NCBI RefSeq assembly: GCF_040958095.1
Contig: NC_091173.1
Location: 12,225,000 to 12,288,999, forward strand
Source of the DNA: Procambarus clarkii
Taxonomy: Eukaryota; Arthropoda; Malacostraca; Decapoda; Cambaridae
DNA length: 64,000 nucleotides
Reading direction: 5' to 3'
Shown here in pieces: positions 37,801-47,539 of this stretch. The stretch's first letter is position 1. Each line of letters begins with the position of its first letter. Both the position numbers and the translations under genes were made by a program. The notes under the pieces are model-generated. The model was not told the origin of the DNA. It saw only the letters and a program-made list of their open reading frames with translations, and did not search any database.

Positions 37801-38512
37801 TCAGATTAAAGAGTTTAAGCTATAAGGACACATTGAAAAAACTCAGTCTGACAATTTCAGGGAAGATATGGACCAAAAGGTTGTTGGGGGTCATGTCTAG
37901 CCACAGTTTCAAGGGCAAATATCTACGGTATATCATAAATATAAATGTCAAGAGGAAGAAATTTCAATAGATAAGATAGCTTTCAGGCAGTCTCAAAGTG
38001 CTAGGCTAGGAATTCAGTACTTTCTATGTACATGTATTTCGTTTTTCTTGTTATAAGTGGATTAATATTTCAGACGACTGTAGTTTGGGAAAGTTATTGA
38101 AATTCAAATTAAAAAAAAAAGTAGAGCTATGTGGACTACCAAGAAATTATTTAATATGAAAGACTAAGTGCAAATGTACAATACTTGAGTATGGAAGGAA
38201 AAAGATTCAAAGAAAGACTGAAACATTTGAATTAAAATTTTCAAGCACTGTAGGTTAGTTAGGTATGAATTATTTAATATATTTACTAAAAGTTTAAGAC
38301 TAATGTAGCACAATGTTTGTTTATTCAGTGATGCTTTGTATCACTGGTTTGTAATGAATGTGTTAGTAATAAATGTATGTATTTGCAACACTTTTTTTTT
38401 TTTTTTTTTGTAGGTGAGATATCTGAAGATCATTGAGAAATCTGGATACCAAGCACTTCCATGGGTTCGTTATATCACCCAGAATGGAGACTACCAGTTG
38501 AGAACACACTAG
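19331..38512 (+). CDS. AP1M1: AP-1 complex subunit mu (medium chain of the clathrin adaptor)
   Basis: Complete plus-strand gene. Coding exons: 19331-19372, 20191-20301, 23175-23309, 23945-24054, 26146-26290, 27622-27812, 28413-28491, 36019-36249, 36656-36781, 38414-38512. All junctions are GT-AG and in frame, giving 422 aa (human mu1A has 423). Residues 1 to about 140 form the longin-like domain that packs in the AP-1 core; about 165-420 form the mu-homology domain. The protein selects YxxPhi sorting signals on cargo at the trans-Golgi network and endosomes and recruits clathrin together with gamma, beta1 and sigma1. The residues equivalent to human D174 and W408 in the tyrosine-signal pocket are present (D173 and W407). 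The C-terminus GDYQLRTH is typical. The exon 3 segment (residues 52-96) is the least vertebrate-like part and looks arthropod-type. Largest intron about 7.5 kb. Confidence 0.97.
19773..19962. repeat. Compound microsatellite (TA)n / (GTAT)n / (ACGC)n
   Basis: About 33 TA units, a short interruption, about 15 GTAT units, then a degenerate GCACGC run. In AP1M1 intron 1. Apparent open frames here are artefacts. Confidence 0.95.
20191..20301 (+). CDS. AP1M1: AP1M1 exon 2 (residues 15-51)
   Basis: Acceptor TTTTTCAG, donor GTAAGA. Encodes [13 protein letters not shown] and the following helix, the conserved longin core. Confidence 0.95.
20431..20516 (-). mobile_element. Isolated tail-b repeat (no SINE head)
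   Basis: On the minus strand the sequence carries GGCCTGGTCGACAACCGGGC-type and GCTAAGCCCCGGAAGCACCT-type motifs of SINE tail b, extended by a further hairpin (GGTCGACGACC side) but with no tRNA head or core. It is probably the 3' end of a partner LINE or a tail-only fragment. Confidence 0.5.
21084..21113. repeat. (AAT)n microsatellite
   Basis: Ten AAT/TAA trinucleotide units in AP1M1 intron 2. Confidence 0.95.
21270..22980. mobile_element. Possible old repeat fragment, no gene seen
   Basis: AP1M1 intron 2 sequence of higher GC and T/G bias than its surroundings. It contains AGGGAGCTACTGAG on the minus strand (21294-21307), a string shared with 29663, 30676 and, with changes, 63792. I regard it as debris of an old dispersed element, broken and unclassified; short open frames here match nothing I know. 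Confidence 0.25.
23175..23309 (+). CDS. AP1M1: AP1M1 exon 3 (residues 52-96)
   Basis: Acceptor TATGTTTCAG, donor GTTAGT, phase 0, 45 codons. Contains [18 protein letters not shown] and LHKLVAV..EYFK; the frame and the flanking match to the family confirm it despite weaker identity to vertebrates. Confidence 0.92.
23945..24054 (+). CDS. AP1M1: AP1M1 exon 4 (residues 97-133)
   Basis: Encodes [20 protein letters not shown] and [14 protein letters not shown], near-invariant in mu1. Ends in phase 2 at donor GTAAGT. Confidence 0.96.
24055..26145 (+). other. AP1M1 intron 4
   Basis: A 2.1-kb intron. Apart from the tail-b fragment at 24635-24735, only AT-rich or T/G-rich sequence with no recognisable gene. 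Confidence 0.85.
24635..24735 (-). mobile_element. Isolated tail-b repeat
   Basis: Matches 20431-20516 in order (ATGATTCTGGGGGTCATGG, CAGCCCGGTCTGTGACCAGG, CTGGTCAACCAGGCTG on plus) and again lacks a SINE head. Confidence 0.5.
26146..26290 (+). CDS. AP1M1: AP1M1 exon 5 (residues 133-181)
   Basis: Completes the split Glu codon, then [10 protein letters not shown] and [20 protein letters not shown]; this includes Asp173 of the YxxPhi pocket. Donor GTTAGT. Confidence 0.96.
27118..27366 (-). mobile_element. tRNA-derived SINE, family A with tail b
   Basis: Minus-strand copy in AP1M1 intron 5. At the right end is a head nearly identical to that of 8361-8660, including the B box GGTTCGATTCC. The core follows. 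Its tail is of type b (GGCCTGGTCGAGGACCGGAC, ATCATCTCAAGATAACC), ending in repeats of AAGATAAC. It ends about 255 bp before exon 6. Confidence 0.85.
27622..27812 (+). CDS. AP1M1: AP1M1 exon 6 (residues 182-245)
   Basis: A T14 tract precedes the CAG acceptor. Encodes [20 protein letters not shown] and [19 protein letters not shown]. Ends in a split Arg codon at donor GTAAGT. Confidence 0.96.
28178..28262 (+). mobile_element. tRNA-derived SINE head, family G
   Basis: Reads GTCGTAGCTCAGTCGATTAA (A box TAGCTCAGTCG), then B box GGTTCAAATCC and TCGTCACGGCCC. The seven-base acceptor arms (GACCATG / CACGGCC) pair imperfectly, so a SINE or tRNA pseudogene is likelier than a functional tRNA gene. In AP1M1 intron 6. 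Confidence 0.5.
28413..28491 (+). CDS. AP1M1: AP1M1 exon 7 (residues 245-271)
   Basis: Completes Arg and encodes [20 protein letters not shown] and YRLNTH. Donor GTGAGT, phase 0. Confidence 0.96.
29230..29700. mobile_element. Possible old dispersed-repeat fragment (fossil)
   Basis: Ends with AGGGAAGCTACTGAGGTGCT (29663), the string shared with 21294 (minus), 30676 and 33831. Composition is richer in G and C than the flanks. Family undetermined; broken. Confidence 0.25.
30400..30720. mobile_element. Possible old dispersed-repeat fragment (fossil)
   Basis: Carries AGGGAGCTACTGAGATGCC at 30676-30694 close to its end, as in the fragment at 29230-29700. Family undetermined; broken. Confidence 0.25.
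31870..32240 (-). mobile_element. Decayed LINE reverse transcriptase fragment
   Basis: On the minus strand, around 32080-32220, the peptide includes [35 protein letters not shown] and ILNLLSL. This is the conserved RT run RP(I/V)SLTS...HLE.NNL...QFGFR.G.S of CR1/L2-type non-LTR elements. Further left, near 31900-31930, a LEKAF-like stretch resembles RT motif A. The catalytic FADD region is not seen, and the frame is interrupted by stops, so the copy is dead. Confidence 0.6.
32440..33860. mobile_element. Possible old dispersed-repeat fragment (fossil), no gene seen
   Basis: T/G-rich intronic DNA of a style similar to 61560-63960, ending with ACTGAGGTGCTGCACA near 33833. Short open frames have no recognisable similarity. 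Broken; family unassigned. Confidence 0.22.
35390..35720 (-). mobile_element. Decayed LINE reverse transcriptase fragment (motif A region)
   Basis: The minus strand near 35400-35530 reads [16 protein letters not shown] and VKSF, resembling RT motif A (DLEKAYDKV-type) and the following helix of a non-LTR retrotransposon. No other RT motif is clear, so this is a short dead fragment in AP1M1 intron 7. Confidence 0.4.
36019..36249 (+). CDS. AP1M1: AP1M1 exon 8 (residues 272-348)
   Basis: Acceptor ATATTTCCAG, donor GTAAGT, 77 codons. Contains [18 protein letters not shown] and [15 protein letters not shown]. Confidence 0.97.
36656..36781 (+). CDS. AP1M1: AP1M1 exon 9 (residues 349-390)
   Basis: Acceptor TTGTTAG, donor GTAAGT. 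Encodes [20 protein letters not shown] and the GIQ end of the segment. Confidence 0.97.
37395..37510 (+). repeat. Interspersed repeat H, copy 1
   Basis: Shares ordered blocks with 45770-45955: GACCCA..CA.AGAAAAC.GGACA, then GAGCTGC, then TTTTAGTAC, then TTTTTGGCCTTA. In AP1M1 intron 9. Family unknown. Confidence 0.55.
38414..38512 (+). CDS. AP1M1: AP1M1 exon 10 (residues 391-422 and stop)
   Basis: A T18 tract then GTAG forms the acceptor. Encodes [20 protein letters not shown] (Trp407 of the cargo pocket) and ends QLRTH, TAG. Confidence 0.97.
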   Translation: MRYLKIIEKSGYQALPWVRYITQNGDYQLRTH

Positions 38513-39020
38513 GATTCTCATCTTTCTGTCAACACTCCCAGCCGACTTAAATGATAACGCTCACTTTCAGTTTACAATCGGTATGTAAACAATCATTTAA
38601 GAGGGTGCTCTCTGCTGGACCATCGTGATGTTCCGTCTCTGATGTAGGACAGGTTTTGCCCACACTGAATTAATTTTGATGAGCATAACTCGGATTCCAT
38701 AACAATGATTATTCTGACTTCTCATATGTGAACGAAAAACAGTGACAACTTATTTGATTGTGTATCAGTGTTTGTCCCGACTCTGTAATGGTTAACTACA
38801 TACGTTCATTCATTCACCTTTTTTTTTTTTTTTTTTTTTCTTTTTTTTTGATATGGTATAAGATTGAGAAGTAAAAATGTTAGACTTTTGAAGACGATAA
38901 TGTATTGGGTCGGCTTGATATTGTACTTCACATTCTTTAAGATTTATACTTGGCTGTTGGTTATAGCTCATTATTGGCTCATTTTTAATGAGAATAAAAT
39001 GACTACTTTTTATAATAAAC
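38513..39020 (+). terminator. AP1M1 3' UTR with candidate polyadenylation signals
   Basis: Non-coding sequence after the TAG stop. AATAAA at 38993-38998 and a second AATAAA about 20 bp downstream are the best candidate signals; a T-rich stretch at 38818-38849 precedes them. A longer UTR is possible because further signals lie downstream. Confidence 0.45.
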
Positions 39021-40040
39021 TTAAATACAGATTATATATTTATCAAAAATATTTTTCTCCCTTGTCTCTTGGCTTGTGTAATTTTAATTCCATGCAGCAA
39101 TCCTGGCCTTTAAATTTAGACAAATTTATCCCTAACAGTAAGCAACTTGTCCTAATCACTTTCATGTAGGCTATTGTACTCATTTGTATCAACACTTTCT
39201 TGCATCTTATTTTGTACAGTGAAGATTGCGTAAGGTGAGTACCTCTCAGCGTCTACAGAATTTGCATTACATTCCAGTTCTGAGTTACCTTGTTATTTTA
39301 TTAGTATATGTTTAACATTATTAATTACTTATTAGAAGAGTAATGAATACAGTTCCCCAAACTCCCAAGAGATACTGGAAATGCATAGATAGGCTGTAAA
39401 ATAAGTCAACTGTAACATCAGTGTATTTTCAGTGTACATTTTCATAAGGAATATGGTTTTCAAAATGAAAACTCTTTAAAACTTATGCCAAATTTCCCTT
39501 TATTTTCTATCATTTTAATCTCGGTTCTCTTTTTCATAGGACGTTGAAGTGCTCTTGCTATTTATTAATTCTACATGAAAATTCTTTATAGCTTTACCAT
39601 GCAGATCATTTTAACTCTTTGTATAACATTTGTACATACTGTAGTCTATTATTTAAATGACTAGGATTTACTAGATATTTAGTTTCAAAAGAATGCTTTA
39701 TGCTAGTTGTGATAAAGGTTAGTGCTAGATCCTAGTACTGTGTATTGTAGAAAATGTAAACCTGTTATATTTTACCTGTTGGGGTTACCTCATTGCTTGT
39801 TATACTTATATATATATATACATCAGCATTTTAGTTAAATTATTCATTGTTTGGAGGTTAAATCTCCAGGTATGATGCCAGGAAACACCTGCTAATATTG
39901 CTTGCTTGAATTGGTTTTGAAAGAAAAAAAAATTCCATTGTTAATATTAGGCCATTAAAAGATCAACCCTTGCAAATTTGTGTATCTTTGAAATTAAAGT
40001 GATCCTTAAGATAGAAATTAATTGATAAAGCATAAACGTT

Positions 40041-40118
40041 TATACAATACTGTAATGTATTGTATAAACATAGACAGCATCCTACTGTGTTTATACTACA
40101 CAGTAATATGCTGTCTAT
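40041..40118. repeat. Two adjacent hairpins, the second miRNA-precursor-like
   Basis: First, a perfect palindrome of 10-bp arms: TATACAATAC / GTATTGTATA with a 6-nt loop (40041-40066). Then 21-nt arms at 40070-40090 and 40098-40118 that pair except for two adjacent positions, with a 7-nt loop. The loop is short for a classical pre-miRNA, so function is open. Confidence 0.6.
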
Positions 40119-40657
40119 ATTCTTTACTACTTACATTGTAGTGTAGAATGTGTGTGTAGAATATGTACACTGCACATACATTACATACATGTACTTGTTT
40201 TTTATGTATGTGTATGTATTTATGTGAGAAGGTTGTTACAGCCACATTTAGCCAGTAACTGGCTTTACTTGATACACTGTATATGGGGTCTTGGTGCCTC
40301 TTGTTACATGATCCCACCCTGAGTTGTAGGTAAGTTATCCAGAACTGACAGTAACTGACTTATAATAAATTGTGAAAAGAAAAGGGGGTAAACCATACTA
40401 ATCAAAACCTTTGCCAAGTGTACTTCTTTAATATATATACATAACATCACACTGCTAGTGTCACTTGCACAGGACACTGTAACACTCCCGCAATCTTCTT
40501 TTCCGGCGAGTCCACTTTGTCTTCTATTATACACCACTCGGGTTTCCCCTCCCTGAGTGTCTTTGATGGTCCTCACACTGGCGAGTTCACCTTACTCAGT
40601 AAAACATGGGCCAGTCCTACTCAGTATTGTAACGGTGTCCAAAACATCACTTCTACT

Positions 40658-40729
40658 CTCCAGCAAGAAGCTGGCAGATATCTCCAGTAACACGCTGGCA
40701 GACGTCTCCAGCAACACACTGGCAGAACT
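40658..40729. repeat. 24-bp minisatellite, three units
   Basis: Units start at 40658, 40682 and 40706 (CTCCAGCAA...CTGGCAGA-type). The 24-bp period keeps an 8-residue repeat (SSNTLADV-like) open in a 63-codon plus-strand frame at 40557-40748. I do not recognise that peptide and do not call it a gene. Confidence 0.8.
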
Positions 40730-41270
40730 CCACACAGGCTTACGATAAGCCTTAACAGGCAACCAGTACTTCTGTCTCGTAACTCGATCTAGCCATCCTG
40801 GGGTACGTCAGTCCAATCAACAATACTTCCCTAAGTATCTCCAGACAATTCTCTGTCTATACCGACTCGGCCACTTGTTCCTGTTGGAACACATCTTGAG
40901 TTCAGGACTGCTCTGGGTGAAATGATTCCTGTTGACTAAGACACTCTCTACATCACTTCTGTGTAAAAAAATGTGATTAGCAAGACAGAAACTACACCTG
41001 GATCAATTACAATCACAACCTTCAACCGGGCACAGAAAATGAGGGTCGGGGGTGGGGGGGGCTCAACAGATGGCGTTGTCATTCATTGTCACAGTGGTGG
41101 ATGCCAAAACTGTCGATAGTTTCAAAGTGTCACATGACAGAGTACAGTACTGAGAAGACAGAACAGCACGAGTGGAGCTTTCATCCTGTAATTACACTTT
41201 GAAAGTGTAAATAGTTACATAATTGCCGCATGCATACACACATACACACACACACACACATTATATGAAC

Positions 41271-41945
41271 ATGTTTGTGGATGATACTAAGATACTATGA
41301 AAGATAGGAGATGCAGATGATTGTAATGCCCTTCAAATTTATTTAGATAAACAAGTGCTTGGAACGTCAAGTGGCAAATGGAATTCAATGTCAATAAAAG
41401 CAATGTTATTGAATATGGAATTGGAGAAAATAGACCCCACATACATCTTACAAATTATGTGGAAAGGAATTGCAAAATTCTAATAAAGAACAAGACCTAG
41501 GGGTGGTTTAGGATAGTAAGCTGTCGACAGAGGAACACACAAAGAACATTGTGAAAGCGGTGTATACATCACTTTCCAACTTCAGACTTGCCTTTAATTA
41601 TATGGATGGTGAAATACTAAAGAAACTGTTCATGACTTTTATGAGACCAAAATTGGAATATGCAGCAGTTGTATAGTGACCAAATCTCAAGAAGCACATT
41701 AATAAACTGGAAAAGGTGCAAAGTCATGCTACAAAATGACTTTCGGAACTGAAAAATATGAGTTACGAGGAGAGACCAGAGGCATTAAACATGCCAAAAC
41801 TAGAAGATAAAAGAAAACAAAATATCATCACCATTTACAAAAATGCTCACAGGAATCAACGAAATTGACAGACGAATTCCTGAAATCAGCAACTTCAAGA
41901 ACAAAAGGACATAGATTCGAGATAAGGAAACAAAGGTACAAAAAA
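41271..41945 (+). mobile_element. Decayed CR1/L2-like LINE, C-terminal RT half
   Basis: Starts with MFVDDTKIL (the FADD catalytic box with V for A), followed by WQMEFNVNKS, the KDLGVV box, LFMTFMRPKLEYAAVV and the basic IN.LEKVQ.. and YEERPEALNMPKLEDKR stretches typical of CR1/L2/Jockey-like LINE ends. Several frame changes and stops (for example TGA at about 41298) show that it is dead. A (CA)n tract sits just upstream. Confidence 0.75.
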
Positions 41946-42454
41946 ATATTAAGTTTTATTGTGTGATGGTGTGTGCGTGTGAGACTAGTGCACATATGTG
42001 ACTGTGTGCTTATGGAACTAGTGCGCATGCATGTGACTAGTGTGTCAGGATGCCTTGAGAGAGGGGGAGGGGGGGAAAGGAGGGGAATGCGTGACGAAAC
42101 CAATTATAGCGTCATCACTATTGATCCCCGAGGTCAGGACTTTCCCTGGCAAGGTTACCACACTAGCCAGCACCCTTCCTGGGTCACACTTGCACTTGTT
42201 TCCTGCCACACACCTGTCTCCCGTCATGCCCGTTACCACCTTTCTCTCGCCAACACCTGACGGCTGTCACACGTGTGAATGGGTGGCCGCTCGTAGAAGC
42301 TCGTCCATATCTGAGAGAACGTGAATCAGCCTCGCCATAGGCTGCAACTCCCAGATAATGGTTAAGCAACTATATATACCATTTATGTATCTCCGCCCTC
42401 ACCAAACATCTGTTTTGATGTATGTTTAATTAGATTTGATACCTCATTGATATG

Positions 42455-42690
42455 GGTGAATGTGTGGTGGTGTGGATATATGTATGTGTAGATATATGTG
42501 GATGTTTGGTTATATAAGTGTATGGCTATGTAGGTGTGTGGCTATGAAGGTGTGTAGATGTTTGGGTATGTAAGTGTGTGAGGATCTGGATGTGTGAGAA
42601 TGTGCAATTATGTGGGTGTGTGAATATGTGGTATCTGGGTGTGTGGACATGTGGTAGTCTGGGGATGTGAATATGTGGATGTGTTCCTCC
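42455..42690. repeat. Degenerate GT-rich minisatellite
   Basis: Irregular repeats of GTGTGTGGATATGTGGAT-like units of roughly 18-22 bp, purine/GT-biased on the plus strand. Open frames on the opposite strand (HT-rich) are artefacts. Confidence 0.75.
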
Positions 42691-43387
42691 CATGTGTCCC
42701 CTCGTCCTGCCCCCCCCCCCCCCATTATATTCCTTCATCTAGGTCTGTCTTTACCTTGTTTGTCAATACCACTCATGAGTTTATTAGTTTTGGTCGTATC
42801 TTTCCTATTGTTGTTCTCCTATAATTATGAGTGGTTCGGTGCCTTTAGTTTCACTCTCAGCTCGTCTATTTTAGTGTACCCTCGTTGTTTGTGTGTTTCA
42901 GTCTAACCTCGTAGGCTGTCTGTTTTAGTCTACCCTCGTTTGTGTTTTAGTCTATGCTCTCAGCTCGTGTGTTTGTGGGACCAGTTTTAGGGCACACTTC
43001 CTCAATCGTCTCCAGCATCTTTCTGAGGAATCGGCAACGTGCTGAAGCTGCATACCCAAAAACTGTTTTGACATACGTTTTGTACCGAGTACGGAATAAT
43101 TACTTGTTAAAGATTCCTTAATCCCTACATTTCAAGACGCGCCAATGCGCCGCCATTGGCGTCCTGTTTATGTCTGCCGAATGAAACGAGTTTTGCGTTT
43201 TTCTTTGTGTATTTCTGTATGTTTCCTGGAGATGATGGTGTCATTGATATACTTCGTATGGTCTCCCTCCATAATTACTGCCCTGTTTACTGGGGCTGAG
43301 CCTCCATAGCCATCTCTAACGATTAGTCTTTATTTAGTTCTTGTAATATGATCAAGTCTTCCTGCACACTCTTGCCTCACACACGCG

Positions 43388-43500
43388 CGTAATTACCTAA
43401 GTGTAGTTACAGGATGAGAGCTATACTCGTGGTTTCCCGTCTACCCAGCACTCTGTCATATAACGCTTTGAAACTATTGACGGTTTTGGCCTTCAGAACG
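43388..43500 (-). mobile_element. LINE 3' end fragment
   Basis: Nearly matches 46990-47215 on the minus strand: GTCAATAGTTTCAAAGCG, then CAGAGTGCTGGGTAGACGGG, then the tail ATCCTGTAACTACACTTAGG. Only the last residues of the RT ORF and the 3' UTR remain. Confidence 0.65.
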
Positions 43501-43742
43501 TGTGAGTGTGTACGTGTTTGTACATACGTGCATACACTGCTTTCCTTGACACCACCTCCCCACCTCCCTTCAACACTCACATGACCTTGACCGTTGGGGA
43601 ACCTCGCGTGACCTGACCAAAAAAAAGAGATTTCATACAGTTATAATAAATCATTTCATAAGCTGCTATTTGTTTCATAAGCTTTTACGGAATTGTGGTG
43701 GGATGGGCGAGGATCCTTCCTCCCTCGGATTATTTATCTTTC

Positions 43743-43836
43743 TCTTCCGCTACACTTCCTCTTCCTCTACACTTCCTCTTCCTCTATAGTTCCTCTTCCT
43801 CGTCACTTCCTCGTCCTCTACACTTCCTCATTCTCT
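43743..43836. repeat. CTTCCTC-type 18-bp minisatellite
   Basis: About five units of CACTTCCTCTTCCTCTA with small changes; pyrimidine-rich on the plus strand. Confidence 0.8.
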
Positions 43837-43969
43837 ACATCTCAGTATTTCCCCTTCTTGAGTCACCATTTCCTCACCCTCCTCAAATCATGTAACTCAT
43901 CATCTAGACAAGAGTCCAGGCTCTAGAACTCTCATAGATCCTATTCAAACCCTGAAGAGTGAATTATAC

Positions 43970-44290
43970 TGACGCCGACAATGTCTACGCCTGCGTCACC
44001 TGTCCCTCAGGGATGTCAGTATACGCCCCTCCCGGCATAAGCATCTGCTGCGTAATATTCTACGCACCATTCACATCCTACACAATTTCGCATGCAACAA
44101 TGAGAGCGGTGGCCTTTATTGCGTCATACAGCGAGCACCAATCAAGGCTCGGAGGAGGAGTGACGCAAGGAGCGCGTCACTGGGGGTCAGGGAGGGGGGT
44201 GAGCAGCACTGCGGCAGGAGGAGGATGATTTCACGGAAGTCATCCAATTAACCTGTCTGGACCGCGCGCTCCGACTTTAATTAATGAACT
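43970..44290. promoter_or_regulatory. GC-richer island with CCAAT and CRE-like motifs; orphan promoter candidate
   Basis: In otherwise AT-rich intergenic DNA this stretch has raised CpG content, a CCAAT box (CACCAATCA near 44136) and CRE/AP-1-like GCGTCATA and TGACGCAA motifs. No coding exon can be assigned downstream on either strand, so it may serve an unseen non-coding transcript or an enhancer, or be chance. Confidence 0.25.
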
Positions 44291-44377
44291 AAGAAAAGAT
44301 GCGTTAAAGAATTTTGGGTAACACCTGGCACTGTTTCTGGTTATCACTCCCCCCCCCCCCTCCCTTCTGTCTTCACA

Positions 44378-44470
44378 CGTCACTCAACACTGGGTCCTCA
44401 CACGTCACTCAACACTGGGTCCTCACACGTCACTCACAACCCCGTGTCCTCACACGTCACTCACAACTAG
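44378..44470. repeat. 27-bp minisatellite, about 3.5 units
   Basis: CTCACACGTCACTCAACACT followed by GGGTC repeats with period about 27, followed by more diverged CACACGTCACTCACAAC units. Confidence 0.85.
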
Positions 44471-46989
44471 AAAATGGTACAATCACTGAAGAAGAGGAAG
44501 CACCCGTGAGAGCAGAGTACTTATTATTATTAACATCTTTATTGACAAAATTAATTACAATTTTGGCTAATCTGAGGATTTTGATAAAGCCTTATTAAAG
44601 TGAGGATAATGCTCGTATTCACTGTCACGCAGGACAGAGGGTCATAAATAAGACAATAGGTCTAAACTGTAGGTTGAAGCACATATATCATTCAGATGGA
44701 AACAGAGGTGGTGAGCAGCCTAATGAAGCAGCCGTGGGGCGTGTACGCCTGGCCAGCCTAGGAAGATATTCTCAACAAACTTCTGTCAACGAATCAACAA
44801 ACTTCTCCTGTCAACGAAGGAAATACAGCCATGTTAACAACTAACGGAAACGAAAAGGAAAGCAGTTAGTTTTCTTTTAACAACTAAAAAGATAGCCGGC
44901 CAATTGTGATGGGTAGCATAATTTCACTATAATATAATCCCTGCCGCCTCGGGTGAGTCCAGTAGCCTCGTAGCACACGCTAGCAGTTTTTTGGGGGTTT
45001 AGTTTTAGATAAGATGGATATTGTAAATAAGATGTGTAGTCTATAAAGCCAAAGGTCGATGAAACCACTGACTTGCCAGAGAGCCCCTTGTAAAATCCCT
45101 GACTGACAGTTTTCTGGCTGAGATTAGCAGTTTGTTAATAGAAAACGATTGGTAGAAGGCGACTGGCGGTAAATGGAATGTGACTACGTTATGAGACAGG
45201 TTAGTTTTACTCTACTGTTAAACTGTGTCGTTGAGACAGCAATGCTGCTGAGCACGAGAGGAACGGCAGACCCAGACAACCTTCCTACTTGTACTGGACG
45301 TGTACTCGTACTGGTCGAGGTCCACCGTGTGTGGTCCATCACGTGGGCTCCATCCCATTGTAAACAGGACGCATCATGACCATTTATAATATTGGCTTTC
45401 AAAGGATAATATTAGATTTATTGTTTATATGTTTTTTTAAGTCACACAACTCATATCTACAAGAAGCGAAATATGGATGCATTCATTGTAAGTATTTCGG
45501 ATATTTTAGCATTTACGTTGTGGTTAAAAAATATCGGGCGTGAGATCGAGCACAAGAGACCATCCTGGGTGTGTGAGTCTCACCACAACCAACACGCTGC
45601 CAGATATGGACTACATTTTCAAATAATAAGAGTGGTTTGAATCTCTTGAGTGTTTGTTAATGATTGTGATTTTTAACTTTTCTTTCGACATTCCTTCCAA
45701 TTAATTTTAACATTTTAGGATTCTTTTAATTTTATTTGAACTTATATGCAATTGATTCAGCCCGCCCTCGTAAGATTCCCCAACGTCATGAAACTGTAGT
45801 AATAAAGTGCCCATATCCTAACCTACCAGAGGACCCAAAACAGAAAACGGGACAGTATGTCACTTTCGCGAGCTGCCACCATTTTCTAGTACGACAATTT
45901 TTGGCCTTAAGTAGAGTATACGTCAAAATGCGACGCTCTGTTAGGACAGGTTGATTGATTAATTAAGTATATTTTAATTGCACGTCACACTCGAGGTGCG
46001 ACCTGACTAACGCATTGTGGAAGCAGTGTTTTTGGTGACGTCATATACTTCAAAATTTCCAGCTGTGAAGCTCAGTGTCAGCCTTGTCAGCCTTGTCAGC
46101 TGTGGTGAGACACTGGTCTGTGTGCTGGAGGTCTCTCCCGATACCTCCTCCAAGCTCCTCTCTCTATCTCGGTTACTGAGTTTCCCGACATATTATGTTA
46201 ATTTATACTATTACTGTAACCGAGGTGCATTGTTCTGCTTGTATCGGTACTGTACAACTTGTCCGCTGCTCTGACGACTGTGCCACCGTGACCTGCCTAC
46301 AAGTACCTCTGGAGGTTTGCACCACCTACTGACGTAGATATGAATGAATGGAAACTGTCAGCAGAACTATTCACATACTTTGCGCCAATATGTAACTGAA
46401 TGCTTAACGATTCGGAGAATTCAGAGGTAACTATTAATGGTATTCAATATTCTTGGCTCTGTTTTTTTTCCAGTTCTTGACCTTAGGCCTAAATTCTATA
46501 TCTATCTAATAGGCATCGTAAGAATGTCTGAACAAATTGAAAAACAGAAAGCCTATTGGCTCATAATAGAGCTATTTATATCTTCCCAATCTAATTTTTT
46601 TTTTTTAGAATTTCGTGTCTATATATTTTGAGATTGTTAACACTTGCAATGTGGGTGTGACGGGATCCTTGAGTCGCCCTTCTGTTGCCACGAGATGCTT
46701 GGACGCCTCTACCTTTCCTGGCTCTCTCCTCCCTCAGGAAGGCAAACCCGAGGTCTCAGTAGCAATGTTCCTCCCTTACCGCGCCTCTTCGTGCCTTTTA
46801 ACTAGCTTGTACGCCACATTTTCTCCGTGACTTTGAAAAAACCAGGTATTCTATATCTTTTGCTATCTTGTTGTCCCTAATTCTGTTATATACAGTTAAA
46901 TAATTCGATATAATTCTATGAGGCTGGTTCTTTTAGTGTGTGTGAGTGTTGCTGAATATTTGCTATTGTGTATTTTTTCAAAATGTTAG
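44471..46989. other. No gene seen, apart from repeat H
   Basis: Intergenic DNA with scattered short open frames and no recognisable protein. Repeat H copy 2 lies at 45770-45955. Confidence 0.4.
45770..45955 (+). repeat. Interspersed repeat H, copy 2
   Basis: The better copy: GACCCAAAACAGAAAACGGG, GCGAGCTGCCACCATTTTCT, ACGACAATTTTTGGCCTTA and TACGTCAAAATGCGACGC. Blocks match 37395-37510 in the same order. Confidence 0.55.
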
Positions 46990-47215
46990 GGTATGTAATT
47001 ACCTAAGTGTAGTTACAGGATGAGAGCTACGCTCGTGGTGTCCCGTCTTCCCAGCACTCTTTGTCATATAACGCTTTGAAACTACTGACGGTCTTGGCCT
47101 CCACCACCTTCTCACCGTGACGACGGTGACGTAGCACTCTCACTTGTACCTTTAGAGTACCTTTAGTACTCAAGGCGGGACAGCACAAGTCATTTTTGCA
47201 TAGTAAGAGCACTGA
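46990..47215 (-). mobile_element. LINE 3' end with the last codons of the RT ORF
   Basis: The minus strand encodes GEKVVEAKTVSSFKALYDKE ending at a stop after DGTPRA. This is the xKVVEAxSVxSFKxxxD end seen in many CR1/L2/Jockey-like RT proteins. It is followed by a 3' UTR ending ATCCTGTAACTACACTTAGG. 5'-truncated. Confidence 0.7.
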
Positions 47216-47539
47216 AGGTTATCATAATCCACCCTATCATTTTTCAGGCTTACGATATGTTTTATTTGCCATGGTTATTGAACGTCAGGTCGTCTGACAT
47301 CATTATTCCTAGACCATCGCCATGTCGTTTTCCTTCTCATTGTGTCTTGTGCCGCGGATATCGTGTAATTTCTTAATTTTTACCATACCTAAGAACTGTA
47401 TCTGAAATTTATCACGGTTAATATTCATGTTAACTTCCATTGTCGAATCGAAGGCTGTTGATGTCGGCTTGTAATTTTTTTTAGTGTCATCCACAGGGGT
47501 CATTTTCATGCTGATTGTTTTTATTTCGTCTTCAAAGAA

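Larger units (their letters stand above)
39021..41270. other. Gene-poor DNA downstream of AP1M1
   Basis: No supportable gene. Contains the hairpin pair at 40041-40118 and the 24-bp minisatellite at 40658-40729. Confidence 0.4.

Noticed and set aside
40557-40748. 63-codon frame with an 8-residue repeat as a small gene
   Set aside because: The repeat is explained by a 24-bp minisatellite, and no start, promoter or splice evidence supports it.
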